Shown piece after piece: positions 43,376 through 52,529 of a stretch of 64,000 nucleotides of DNA; position 1 is the first letter of the stretch; each line of letters begins with the position of its first letter. The stretch is from Sphingomonas sanxanigenens DSM 19645 = NX02. GTDB taxonomy: Bacteria > Pseudomonadota > Alphaproteobacteria > Sphingomonadales > Sphingomonadaceae. The position numbers were made by a program, and so were the translations under genes. The notes beneath the pieces were generated by a model. That model was not told where the DNA came from and searched no databases. It saw only the letters and a program-made list of their open reading frames with translations. Location: assembly GCF_000512205.2 (NCBI RefSeq), contig NZ_CP006644.1, forward strand, positions 1,482,520-1,546,519, written 5' to 3'.

Positions 43376-44859
43376 GCCGCCAGCACCCCATAGTCCGCCG
43401 CCCGTGTCGTCTTCACGTCCGTCCGGGGCAGGTGCGGATAGGCGGCCAGATCGAGACGGGGCGGTCGCCGTTCGATACGCGCCAGCGCGATGAGCTTCAC
43501 CGCGTCGAAGCCGATGGCGCCGAGCTGCACGGCCTGCGTCACCGCGTCGGTGACGACGGCGAGCGGCAGGGCTTCGAGCAGCCGCAGCACCTGGATGAAC
43601 TCGCGCTTCCCCTTGGTGCCCATACGAGCTTCCAGAAGGTGGCGCAGATGCTGGAAGATCTCGGGCAGATCCCAGCCCTGCAAGGCGGCCGCCTGGTCGA
43701 GCGCGCCGGGCTTCTGCTCGATGAGCGCGAGATAATGCAGCGGGTTGGCGACGAATGCGCCCTCGCCATAGCTGCGCGGATGCCGGGCGATCTCCTCGCC
43801 GGCGATGCTGATGACCACCTCGTCGACGAACCCCTTCACCAGGACGTCGCGGAAGCCATAGACGGTTGGCACCGAATAGTCGTTGGTCCGATAGCGCACC
43901 AGCGCGGTCGACGATACGCGCGCCGACCGCTTCTCGCACGGCTCCAACGGCACCGCCGGCAAGGCCCGGAAGGCCTGCCGGTCGGCGACGAGGCGCTCGG
44001 CGATGGTGTCGGCATGGCGCCCGGCATGCCCGTTCTGTCGAGCCAGGCAATCCTTCGCCAGGCGCTCGTTCAACTCGTCGAAGCTGCGCGCTACCGGAAT
44101 GGGCACCATGAACATCGCGCGGGCGTGCTTCACCAGCGCTTCGACCTTCCCCTTGTCGTTGCCCTTGCCGGGACGACCGAAGCGGTCGGCAAACAAATAG
44201 TGGCTGACCAGCTCGGTGAAGGCCCGCGTGCGCTCGCGCTTGCCGTCGCCGCAGATCCTCGCCACCGCGATCTTCAGATTGTCGTAGAGGATGGACAGCG
44301 GCACGCCGCCGAAAAAGGCGAAGGCCGAAACATGACCGTCGAGGAACGCCTCGGTCGTCTCGCGCGGATAGGCCTTCACGAAACACGCATCTGAGTGCGG
44401 CAGGTCCATGCAGAAATAATGGACCTTCTGCCGCATGCCGCCGATCTCTGCCCACGCCTCGCCGAAGTCGACCTGGGCATGGCCCGGCGGGTGTGCCAGC
44501 GGCACGAACGTCTCGCGGCTGCGTGCGCGGCTCTGCCGGACATAGTCCTTCACCACCGTGTAGCCGCCGCCATAGCCATGCTCGTCGCGCAGCCGCTCGA
44601 AGATCCGCTTGGCGGTGTGCTGCTGCTTGGCCGGCGACAGGCGATCCTCGCGCAGGATAGCGTCGATGACCGGCAACAGCGGACCTAGCTTCGGCTTCTC
44701 CGGCGGCTTCGTGCGCCGGTAGCCCGGCGGCAGCGAGAACGCGCACATCTTCGCCACCGTGTCCCGGCTCAGACCGAACGCCTTCGCCGCCTCCCGGCGG
44801 CTGTGACCTTCCACGAACACAAAACGCCGAACGGCCGCGTAACTCTCCAAGGCAAACAT
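43372..44859 (-). CDS. istA: IS21 transposase IstA
   Basis: A 495-residue DDE transposase: N-terminal HTH (SRREAAKAFGLSRDTVAKM, residues about 20-38), a helical region, and a DDE/RNaseH core with Asp in VDFGEAW, Asp in LYDNLKIAV and Glu in KGKVEALVKHA. A C-terminal domain follows. Reading is intact, so the element may still be active. Confidence 0.94.
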   Translation of the reverse strand: MFALESYAAVRRFVFVEGHSRREAAKAFGLSRDTVAKMCAFSLPPGYRRTKPPEKPKLGPLLPVIDAILREDRLSPAKQQHTAKRIFERLRDEHGYGGGYTVVKDYVRQSRARSRETFVPLAHPPGHAQVDFGEAWAEIGGMRQKVHYFCMDLPHSDACFVKAYPRETTEAFLDGHVSAFAFFGGVPLSILYDNLKIAVARICGDGKRERTRAFTELVSHYLFADRFGRPGKGNDKGKVEALVKHARAMFMVPIPVARSFDELNERLAKDCLARQNGHAGRHADTIAERLVADRQAFRALPAVPLEPCEKRSARVSSTALVRYRTNDYSVPTVYGFRDVLVKGFVDEVVISIAGEEIARHPRSYGEGAFVANPLHYLALIEQKPGALDQAAALQGWDLPEIFQHLRHLLEARMGTKGKREFIQVLRLLEALPLAVVTDAVTQAVQLGAIGFDAVKLIALARIERRPPRLDLAAYPHLPRTDVKTTRAADYGVLAA

Positions 44860-44949
44860 CCCCGCCGCCCCAAAACGAGCAGCTTACCACTGGCAGGATT
44901 TCTCTCCGCCGCACCGGCACCTATGCCGGCGCTCCCGTGGCCGGGTTTG

Positions 44950-46491
44950 TCACCGCCCTACACAGATCTTCTCGATCAGGTCGCGGTGGCGGGGCAGGCG
45001 ACCGCGGAGCCGCTCCGTCTGAGCGGCATTTTCCTGCATCGCGCGGGTCGCGGCGCGCGCATCCTGCGCCAGCGCGGCCGGATCGACCTCGGTCCGGAAG
45101 CGCATGCCATACAACACATACTGATAGCTCGCGGGCGGAAACACCTCCTCGACGCGGTCGAACTCGTCGTGGAACCATGGCGAGTGGTGGCGCCAGAGCA
45201 GCATCAACTCGCGCAAGCGGTCGGGCATCGTTTCCGGGCGCTGATTGTCGCGCCAGAAGTCGCTGTCCTGGCGCTGGGTGAGCGCATAGTGCAGCTTGAG
45301 GAAGTCGATGATTCTGCCCCACCGATAGTGGGTGGTCGCATTGAAGCGCGACGCGATCACGTCCATCACTTCGCGGCACGCGGGCATCTGTTCGGCGATC
45401 AGCTTGGCCGACAGCTCGATGAGCACGATCGCCGACGCTTCGAGCGGCTCGAGGAATCCGGCGGCCAGCCCGACGGCGACGCAGTTGCCGCGCCAGAACG
45501 TTTCGCGATGCCCGGCATTGATCGCGATCTTCCGAACGTCCAGCCCGTCGGCGATCGGGCCGAGGTACGCGCGCAGCTCGCGCTCGGCGTCTTCGTCGCT
45601 GATATGCGCGCTCGAAAAGACGTAGCCGGTACCGCGGCGGGTCGGCAGACCGATATCCCAGATCCATCCGGCCGACTGCGCGGTCGAGATCGTGTGCGAC
45701 GCGATCGGTGCGTGCGCATCTGCGTGCGGCACCTGGACCGCGAGCGCGGTGTCGCAGAACAGCGTGTCGCTCAGCGGCTTGAAGCGGACGCCCATGGTCT
45801 GCCCGATCAGCAGCGCCTTGAAGCCGGTACAGTCTACGAACAGATCGCCCGCGATCTCGCCGGCCTGCTCGGTGACGAGATGCGCGATGTCACCGGATTC
45901 CGTCTGGACCACGCGCTGGACATCCGCGAGCACATGGCGGACGCCGAGGACGTCGCAGCAATGGCGGCGCAGAAAATCGGCGAATTTCCCTGCATCCAGA
46001 TGATAGGCGTAATTCGCGATCGCGTCGAATTCGGGGGTTGCGATCGTCTTGGGTGCCAGGCCGTCGTCGCAGATATGTCCTTGCGGGCACACCGCATCGC
46101 AGAAGCTCTTGCCGTCGTCCCCGGCCAGCCAGTGCGGCGCGAGGTTCACCTGGCCGAAGCCCTGCGGCAGCATCAGCGGGTGATAATAGCCATCGTCCAC
46201 CGCGCCGGTGGTCCAGCGGGCGAACCGGGCGCCCTGCTTGAACGCAGCGTCGCACTCACGAAAGAAGTCGGTCTCGGAAACACCGATCTTGGAAAGCGTC
46301 GTCCTTAGCGTCGGCCAGGTGCCTTCGCCGACACCGATGATCGGTATGTTCGGCGATTCCACCAATGTCACCGTGAACCCGCCAGCGCCGATACGACCCT
46401 GATGCCTGGCGGCGATCACGCCGGCAGTCAGCCACCCGGCCGTGCCCCCGCCGACGATGACGATATTGCGAACGGGATTCACCATGCACAT
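44950..46491 (-). CDS. flavin-dependent tryptophan-halogenase-like protein
   Basis: A 513-residue FADH2-dependent halogenase: FAD motif GGGTAGW (residues 14-20), GVGEGTWP (53-60), the catalytic Lys of the family in AAFKQGARF (K85), and a WIWDIG form of the WxWxIP motif. The protein needs a flavin reductase partner. ATG 46485 is an alternative start. The stop TGA lies at 44950-44952, which is also the predicted tip of the IS, so the C-terminus may have been shortened by a few residues. It is downstream of a TonB receptor, past a terminator. No NRPS/PKS genes are near, so a classical antibiotic cluster is unlikely. Confidence 0.88.
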   Translation of the reverse strand: MCMVNPVRNIVIVGGGTAGWLTAGVIAARHQGRIGAGGFTVTLVESPNIPIIGVGEGTWPTLRTTLSKIGVSETDFFRECDAAFKQGARFARWTTGAVDDGYYHPLMLPQGFGQVNLAPHWLAGDDGKSFCDAVCPQGHICDDGLAPKTIATPEFDAIANYAYHLDAGKFADFLRRHCCDVLGVRHVLADVQRVVQTESGDIAHLVTEQAGEIAGDLFVDCTGFKALLIGQTMGVRFKPLSDTLFCDTALAVQVPHADAHAPIASHTISTAQSAGWIWDIGLPTRRGTGYVFSSAHISDEDAERELRAYLGPIADGLDVRKIAINAGHRETFWRGNCVAVGLAAGFLEPLEASAIVLIELSAKLIAEQMPACREVMDVIASRFNATTHYRWGRIIDFLKLHYALTQRQDSDFWRDNQRPETMPDRLRELMLLWRHHSPWFHDEFDRVEEVFPPASYQYVLYGMRFRTEVDPAALAQDARAATRAMQENAAQTERLRGRLPRHRDLIEKICVGR

Positions 46492-46500
46492 TCCCAGACC

Positions 46501-46539
46501 AAAAAAGTCCGGGGAAGTCGAGGCTTTCGACTTCCCCGG
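46501..46539 (-). terminator. intrinsic terminator between receptor and halogenase
   Basis: Thirteen-base perfect arms CCGGGGAAGTCGA (46509-46521) and its complement (46527-46539), 5-base loop, followed on the minus strand by a six-T run. It lies 12 bases past the receptor stop and 10-16 before the halogenase start, so it should lower halogenase expression relative to the receptor. Confidence 0.85.
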
Positions 46540-46550
46540 CAGAGGGGAAG

Positions 46551-49517
46551 CTAGAAGCGCACGCGCGCTCCCGCCGTCAGGCGTCGACCATATGCAAAGA
46601 CGTCGAGCAATTGGTTGGCGAAGCGGCCATGCGTGCTCTGGGTTTCGTTGGTGATATTGAGAACTTCGAGAAATATGCTGTAATGCTCGTTAAAGTCGTA
46701 GCTGGTGCTGAAATCGACCTGGAGTGCGGAATTGACGAACGTCGGCTCCGCCCCGAACGCGGAATTATTCTGTGCCTGGCCGAACTGGGAAAGATATTTG
46801 TCGCGCCAGTTGACCGCTGCACGCGCCTGGAAGCCATTCTTGTCGTAGAAACCGACGAAGTTGGCGGAGTTGGCAAGGCCGGTGACGGCGAAGCCGCTCG
46901 TGGACAGGTCGGTCTCGTCATAGGGCTTGTTGGTGTTCACGAACGTGGCGTTTGCGTTGAAGCCGAAGCCGGTATCGCCAAAGACGTGCTGGAGTGCGAG
47001 TTCGATGCCGCGAACGGTCGCGTCCGGGCCGTTGACCCGTTGCGATACGGTAAACACGGCCGGCTGGCCGGTGCTTGGATCGCCGACATCGTTGATCGTC
47101 TGGCGCTGCGTACCCGCGACGACGAAGTTCGACACGTTCTTGAGGAACAGGTTGACCGACAAGTATGAATTGCGCTGATAATACCATTCCACCGCAGCAT
47201 CGAAATTGTCGGCCAGATACGGCCGGAGCGCAGGGTTTCCGCCGGTTGCGGTCAACGCCCCGATGCGCTGGCCCGAGCCTACGTTGAGCACCGGCGTCAA
47301 GGTGTTCAGCGCCGGCCGGGTGAGGGTGCGGGAAGCATCGAAGCGAAGATGCAGCTTGTCGGTGACCTCCAGCTTCATGTCGATGCTGGGCAGGAGGTAG
47401 GAATAGCTGCTTTTGGTGGTGATCGGCTGGGTTTCGCCGAACACCACGGTAAGCAATGTCGGATCGGCGGAACTCGGCGTGATCGATAGCGGCAGACGCC
47501 CGAGACCGCTCGAGGAGATGTTCGTATTCTCCTGGCGCAATCCGGCATTGAACCGGAACGGCATGTCGGCGATCTCGGCATTGAAATCGACGCGCATATA
47601 CGCCGCCCAGGTCTTCTCCCGAATGTCCTGGACCGAACCCGGGTCGAGCGCCAGGTCGAAGGTCCCGGCGAACGGCGGTGTGCAGCACCCGGTGTTGAAG
47701 CCGGGGATGGTCTGCGTCTGCGGATTGCCCAGGCCTTCGAGATATTCCTGATATTCGCGCGCGTCGTAGACCAGCAGCGGAGAGGGCAGCGATCCCGAGA
47801 AGCCCGGGATCCAGTCGTCGGTGTCGATCGTGCCCTGATAGAGGCTCGTCGGTATCGGAACGCCCGTCGTACGGCCCGATGGCAAGCCGTAGCCGGCATA
47901 GGCCTGCCAATAATTGTTGACGAAGGTGCTGCTGTTTTGAATCTTGAACCGGTCTTCCATGTACATGGCGCCGGCCTTGATCGTCAGATTGTCCTGCTCC
48001 CAGGCAGCGTTGAACCGGAGCTGCTTGATTTCGTCGCTATTCTTCTGCGCCTGCCTTACGGTCACGTGCGAACCGATGACGGTCGGATCGATCCAGCGCG
48101 ATTGATCGCCGTTCGGCCCATAAGTCGTGAAGACCGGGAAGCTGTTCTTGCTGTTCCCGTTGACCTGCACGCCCAAAGTGGTGCCGAGATCGCCGCCATA
48201 GCCGATGTCGCCATTCTCGCTCGATACGCGCCCGTCGGGATTGAGTTGGCTTTTCGAATAATTTCCGTCCAGTTCGAACTTCAGGTTGCTCGTCGCATCC
48301 CATTTCAGGTTGAGGCCGACCTGATTGGTCTCGAGCAACGATCGGTCGGTTCCCGCGACGAAGTCGGTGGGCGTCCCCGCCTGCGTGAAGTCGACCGTCG
48401 TGCCGTTCTCGTCCAACTGGACGTTGCGCAGATCGCCCTGGTTGAACCACACGCCGAAGCCCGCGATGTCGGTACGGATCGTCTGGCGGGAATAGTTGTC
48501 GTCGATCGTCAGCAACACGTCGTCGGATGCTTGCCACTGCAAGGCCACCCGCCCGTCGATCCGCTCATCCTTCGTGTAGCGCTGATCCGCACCATATTGC
48601 TGCTGGTACCAGCCGGTCACCGATCGCCGGTTGGTCGGGGTCGCCCACGCCGCGGACGTCGCGTCGGCGGTCGGCGCGCAGCTTGCCGCCGTGCTGCCGG
48701 CGAGTTGGCACGGCGCGTAGAGGCCGCCCTGCCAGCCGGAGACGAATACGCGGTTCGTCTGCGTGTCGCGGCGCGTGTAGATCACGTCGGCGAGGATACC
48801 CATCGTATCGTCGGCGAACGTATGGCTGATCAATGCGCCGACCGTCGGCACGACCTTGCCCGCTTCATCCTGGATCGATCCGGCAGCCGTTGCCGCGATG
48901 CGCGTTCCGGGGCGGTCGAAAGGCTTGGGATACGAGATGTTGACGGTCGCGCCAATCGAACTGCTGGAAAGCGTGACATCGGGCGTCTTGAAGACGGCCA
49001 GCTGGCCGATGAAGTCGGAGCCGACGGTCGTAAAGTCGATCGATCGGCCGCCGGTCGCGGTCGACAATCTCCGGCCATCGATCAGCGTCTCGTTGAAATC
49101 GCCGCCGAATCCGCGAACGGTAATGCCCTGGGGTTCACCACGCGAACCGGATCGATTGATCGACACGCCGGGCAGGCGTTGCAACGAGGCCGCGACGTTC
49201 GAGTCCGGGAACTTGCCGATGTCTTCCGAGGAGATGACGTCTACGACGCCCGGGGACGTCCGCTTGATGTCGAGGTTGCGCTGGAGCGAGCCGCGAAGCC
49301 CGGTAACGATGATGTCTTCGGTGGACGTCGCCGTCGCTGCCGCCGGCGATTCTGCCCCCTCCTGGCCCGCGGTGCCCTGATCTGCCGAAGGTGCGCCGAC
49401 CTGCGCCAGCGCGCCTGTGGACGCGCAAAGCGCAATCACACTGATGCTACCGGCGAATGCCTTGCGCAACTTCGTGGTATCGCTAACATTATCGGTCGAA
49501 AGCCACCACAGCATCAT
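46551..49517 (-). CDS. TonB-dependent receptor upstream of halogenase
   Basis: A 988-residue receptor with signal peptide (ALAQ cut near residue 39), a long Ala/Glu linker, TEDIIVTGLRGSLQRNLDIK, a plug with VDVISSEDIGKFPDSNVAAS and RLPGVSINRSG, and a barrel ending GRRLTAGARVRF. This plug pattern is the subfamily found beside halogenase, SapC and cupin genes in sphingomonads and Caulobacterales and is generally linked to complex carbohydrates. GGGAGAGAG precedes ATG 49517. A 21-base inverted repeat about 107 bases upstream may be its operator. Confidence 0.92.
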   Translation of the reverse strand: MMLWWLSTDNVSDTTKLRKAFAGSISVIALCASTGALAQVGAPSADQGTAGQEGAESPAAATATSTEDIIVTGLRGSLQRNLDIKRTSPGVVDVISSEDIGKFPDSNVAASLQRLPGVSINRSGSRGEPQGITVRGFGGDFNETLIDGRRLSTATGGRSIDFTTVGSDFIGQLAVFKTPDVTLSSSSIGATVNISYPKPFDRPGTRIAATAAGSIQDEAGKVVPTVGALISHTFADDTMGILADVIYTRRDTQTNRVFVSGWQGGLYAPCQLAGSTAASCAPTADATSAAWATPTNRRSVTGWYQQQYGADQRYTKDERIDGRVALQWQASDDVLLTIDDNYSRQTIRTDIAGFGVWFNQGDLRNVQLDENGTTVDFTQAGTPTDFVAGTDRSLLETNQVGLNLKWDATSNLKFELDGNYSKSQLNPDGRVSSENGDIGYGGDLGTTLGVQVNGNSKNSFPVFTTYGPNGDQSRWIDPTVIGSHVTVRQAQKNSDEIKQLRFNAAWEQDNLTIKAGAMYMEDRFKIQNSSTFVNNYWQAYAGYGLPSGRTTGVPIPTSLYQGTIDTDDWIPGFSGSLPSPLLVYDAREYQEYLEGLGNPQTQTIPGFNTGCCTPPFAGTFDLALDPGSVQDIREKTWAAYMRVDFNAEIADMPFRFNAGLRQENTNISSSGLGRLPLSITPSSADPTLLTVVFGETQPITTKSSYSYLLPSIDMKLEVTDKLHLRFDASRTLTRPALNTLTPVLNVGSGQRIGALTATGGNPALRPYLADNFDAAVEWYYQRNSYLSVNLFLKNVSNFVVAGTQRQTINDVGDPSTGQPAVFTVSQRVNGPDATVRGIELALQHVFGDTGFGFNANATFVNTNKPYDETDLSTSGFAVTGLANSANFVGFYDKNGFQARAAVNWRDKYLSQFGQAQNNSAFGAEPTFVNSALQVDFSTSYDFNEHYSIFLEVLNITNETQSTHGRFANQLLDVFAYGRRLTAGARVRF

Positions 49518-49959
49518 CTCTCTCCCATCGTTGCGGCGACATCACCGGCAGGTTGCCGATTTGCCCGCATTTTCCCAGCCGACTCTATGGTCGGTATCTC
49601 AGAACTAGCATGCTTGCCTGGAGCCGACAATTTCAATTTGTCGGTGTAGTAAACAATATTTGGCCTCTTCATCAGGCGATCACGGGCGGGAGCGGCGCCT
49701 CCCCGGCCGAATGGTTGCGCTCACGTGCCAGAATCCGCCGCGCGCAAAGCGCCGCGCAACCGCGCGGTGGGGGCTTTCGCGCGCGCACCCTGCTGCGGAT
49801 GCTGGCGAGCCTTGACGCGTCGTGACGGGCAGGCGCGGCCGGTCAATCGTATGTCGTCGGGCCGCCTGTCGTGCCGGCGAAAACGGTCGCCGGATCAGGG
49901 TCGGGCCGGACAAGATTGTCCTTACCAATTGTTGGACAAGAAAGCCGGGGCCTCGACCG
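49518..49959. other. 442-base intergenic region, receptor to GH9
   Basis: No gene recognised. Contains the inverted repeat at 49624-49644; the right half is featureless GC-rich sequence. Confidence 0.5.
49624..49648. promoter_or_regulatory. inverted repeat upstream of TonB receptor
   Basis: Arms CCGACAA (49624-49630) and TTGTCGG (49638-49644) with a 7-base spacer. The right arm continues as TTTGTCGGTGTAG, the string also found before GH27/GH43 (58415) and, inverted, at 62857. Probable operator of the receptor or a shared activator site. Confidence 0.5.
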
Positions 49960-52476
49960 TCACTCGGCCGCTAATGCTGCCGCCGAATTGGCCAACTCCA
50001 CATAGGCGGCACCGAGATCGACGACATACTCATTCTCTCCCCAGAAGAATGGCCAATCCTCGTGGTTCTCCGGAAAGTCCGGCTTCAGGATGAGCATGCC
50101 GGGGACCACGCCGCCGGCGATGTAGCTGAAATCGGCGCGATTGCTGCCGTACGCGACTTCTTTGGAGCGCGTCCCCACGCCGGACACGAACGAGATGTCG
50201 GATCCCGGATGATTGCCGTGCAGGAAGGCCAACGCATCGAACACATGCCTGGCCGGTACGACCTCCGGGAACGCGCGATGGAGCCGGTACGCGGTTATCC
50301 CGAAGCCGATGACTGCGCCGTTGCCGGCCCAGCCGCCCCGGGTGATGGGCACCCGATAGGGGTTTTCCGTTGCAAAGGCGGCTGCTGCGGCAGCCCATCG
50401 CCTGGCCATGGGCTCGAGAGCCGCGCGGTAACGCGGCGGCATATGGGGAATGGCATCGAGCGCCGTGATCGCGTCGCGGCCGAACGTCTCAGAAAGGCGC
50501 GGGAGCATCGCTTCGATCGCCTGCGCATATCGTGGATCCCGCGTCGCCGCGAGCAGTTCGACGGCAGCGCCGAAACGTTCGGATTCAAGCGGACCACCGG
50601 TGGTGTTGCCATGCTTGAACGTGTCGGGCGCGCGGCCATCCTCATCGGCCCAGACACGCTTCGCGATGTCGAGGCAGCGCGCCGCGAACGCATCGTCGGT
50701 CCCCTTGAGGGCTCGCGAGGCCGCCGCCAGCGCCGCGATCGAGCCATAGTTCAGTGCGGACGATTTGCTGGTGAATGCCCAGCGATCATCGGGCGTCCCG
50801 CTACGATCACCCTTCACGATGCCGGCGCTCAACGTCGCATCGTAGATCAGGCCGTCCGTCTTGCTCGCCGCATCGCCCAGGTGCGTGTATTGGCCGACAT
50901 CGGGCTCGACGATGCCATGAATGGCATGCCCGACCGCATCGAACTGGGCGACCAGTTGAACGGCGCCGTGCCGGATCTGCTGCAGGATGTCCGGCGTCCC
51001 GTCCGGCACATGGATCTCCACGCGCCGTGCCTGGGGATCGATGCTGGTGGTGTCGCGCCGGATGCCGAACTGCTCCCAACTGCGGACCAGCGAGCGGACG
51101 ACGGCATATTGCGTTTGCGTCCGGATGTCGAAGTCACCGGCATCCAGCCAGCCGCCCACGTTCAGGCCGGGGATATGCTCGCCCGGCGCGAAGCGCGTGT
51201 CGGTGGACGGCCCCTGCCGGTAAAGGTCGATATGCTCGTGATCGATCGGGGCCTGGCGGGCATCGTCGCGGTGGGAATCGCCATGCCACACGCGATAGGC
51301 TTCGTTCACGGCCATATGGTCCATCTGCACCGGCAGATAGACGCCCAGCGATGCGTGCCATGCATCGGCATAGATCCCGTCGTCGATGCGGAAGGGTGAC
51401 GTGCGCGTGCCCCGATAGTCCAGAACGTAAAGCCCGGGCGCCCGAACCTGGGAGAAGTCGAACGTGCGGTAGCGGTACCTCAAGAAAGGTCCCCACATCG
51501 ACGGCGTCGCCGATGCCGCGACGATTTCCCGACCGTCGGCGCCGATGCGCAGCAGCCTGGCCACGCCGGAACCGCGATCATGCTCGTCGAGTTCGATGGT
51601 GGCGATCTTGGCTTGTTCCGGCGCGTATCCGATTTGCGAATGGCCGATCACCGGCGGGCGGTGCCAACCCGGTGCTGCCGACAGCGTGACGGTCCAGTCC
51701 AGCACCCGTCCCGCGCGGCCGCCCGGCAGGACGCCGCGCAGGACGAACCAGCCATTCTGCGCCTGCGCACGACCGTCATAGAGCGCGATCGGTTCGCCGG
51801 CCGACGCGACGCTCACGCGCCGCGCGGCATCGGACGGCGCCAGGACGAAGCGCCGGGCGGTCGCGATCGGCAAGGGCTCCGCGCCGCCGCCATCGCTGCG
51901 GCCGCTCGCCGCGTTGCGCTGAACGGTGGCCTCCATGTCGCTTGTCGGATGGAGGGGGAAGATGCCCGCGGCCTCATCCGCGAGATAGCCCTGATGGAAG
52001 TAGGCCGAAGGGAGAAACTCAAGCGTAAAGCCCGCTTTGCCGACGAGGGCCGGCGACAGGCTTGCGGGAAGCAGCACCGAGACACGCACCGCGTCCGCGC
52101 CCGCCGGCTCGGTCCGCACGGTGTAGCGCAAGCCTTCGTCGGGATATTCCAGGTCGACCTCGATCACGCCCTTCGCACGGTCGACCCGCCGCGCGACCAC
52201 CCGCGCCATTGGATCCCACTGGCCGGGCGTAGCGGACAGGCGAACATCGCCGTTGGTGGCGATGCGCTGATCGCGCTGAATGATCTCGACGCCGCTGATC
52301 TTCGCATCGGCGAACAGCCCGTCCGCCTGGTTGCTGAACACCAGGACGTTCACCGCTGGCGCTTCGTAATACTCCTTGGCGTTGATGGCGATGGCGCTGC
52401 CGTCGCGGGCTTGCTGCGCGGCAGCTGTGCCGGGCAGCGCCAGCAGGAGGCAGGTCGTTAGAAGCAGGCGCTGCAT
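49960..52476 (-). CDS. secreted GH9 family glycosidase (cellulase/cellodextrinase type)
   Basis: An 838-residue GH9 with signal peptide (MQRLLLTTCLLLALPGTAAA). ATG 52476 is chosen because the longer frame overlaps the upstream gene. An N-terminal beta-rich region is followed by a CelD-type Ig-like domain (about residues 270-370; HSQIGYAPEQAKIA) and the (alpha/alpha)6 barrel. Catalytic Asp pair in GGWLDAGDFD, and the acid Glu in WGENEYVVD near the C-terminus. GH9 enzymes act on beta-1,4-glucans, including xyloglucan; with GH27 and GH43 nearby, a mixed hemicellulose is likely. Confidence 0.9.
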   Translation of the reverse strand: MQRLLLTTCLLLALPGTAAAQQARDGSAIAINAKEYYEAPAVNVLVFSNQADGLFADAKISGVEIIQRDQRIATNGDVRLSATPGQWDPMARVVARRVDRAKGVIEVDLEYPDEGLRYTVRTEPAGADAVRVSVLLPASLSPALVGKAGFTLEFLPSAYFHQGYLADEAAGIFPLHPTSDMEATVQRNAASGRSDGGGAEPLPIATARRFVLAPSDAARRVSVASAGEPIALYDGRAQAQNGWFVLRGVLPGGRAGRVLDWTVTLSAAPGWHRPPVIGHSQIGYAPEQAKIATIELDEHDRGSGVARLLRIGADGREIVAASATPSMWGPFLRYRYRTFDFSQVRAPGLYVLDYRGTRTSPFRIDDGIYADAWHASLGVYLPVQMDHMAVNEAYRVWHGDSHRDDARQAPIDHEHIDLYRQGPSTDTRFAPGEHIPGLNVGGWLDAGDFDIRTQTQYAVVRSLVRSWEQFGIRRDTTSIDPQARRVEIHVPDGTPDILQQIRHGAVQLVAQFDAVGHAIHGIVEPDVGQYTHLGDAASKTDGLIYDATLSAGIVKGDRSGTPDDRWAFTSKSSALNYGSIAALAAASRALKGTDDAFAARCLDIAKRVWADEDGRAPDTFKHGNTTGGPLESERFGAAVELLAATRDPRYAQAIEAMLPRLSETFGRDAITALDAIPHMPPRYRAALEPMARRWAAAAAAFATENPYRVPITRGGWAGNGAVIGFGITAYRLHRAFPEVVPARHVFDALAFLHGNHPGSDISFVSGVGTRSKEVAYGSNRADFSYIAGGVVPGMLILKPDFPENHEDWPFFWGENEYVVDLGAAYVELANSAAALAAE

Positions 52477-52529
52477 GGGTGTCCCTTCCGCCGTCAATCG
52501 ATGGGTCGGTACCTTGGCGTAGATCGAAG

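Larger units (their letters stand above)
42395..44952 (-). mobile_element. IS21-family insertion sequence
   Basis: About 2.56 kb, carrying istA and istB overlapping by 4 bases. The ends hold repeated sites, as in IS21: two tandem 24-mers at 42402-42425 and 42426-42449 at the left, one inverted copy at 44887-44910 and a partial one at 44934-44950 at the right. Likely tips are TGTCAA (left, 42395) and TGACAA (right, read on the minus strand from 44952). The flanking bases CATCC and CCGCC do not form a target duplication, which points to a deletion or recombination after insertion. Confidence 0.82.

Noticed and set aside
42524-44920. A single 798-codon minus-strand gene across the IS
   Set aside because: Its first two thirds is an alternate frame of istA with low-complexity composition; only the last 283 codons are istB, with its own ATG overlapping the istA stop.
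44950-49517. A halogenated natural-product cluster
   Set aside because: No NRPS, PKS, tailoring or export genes nearby; the halogenase is next to a receptor and glycoside hydrolases.
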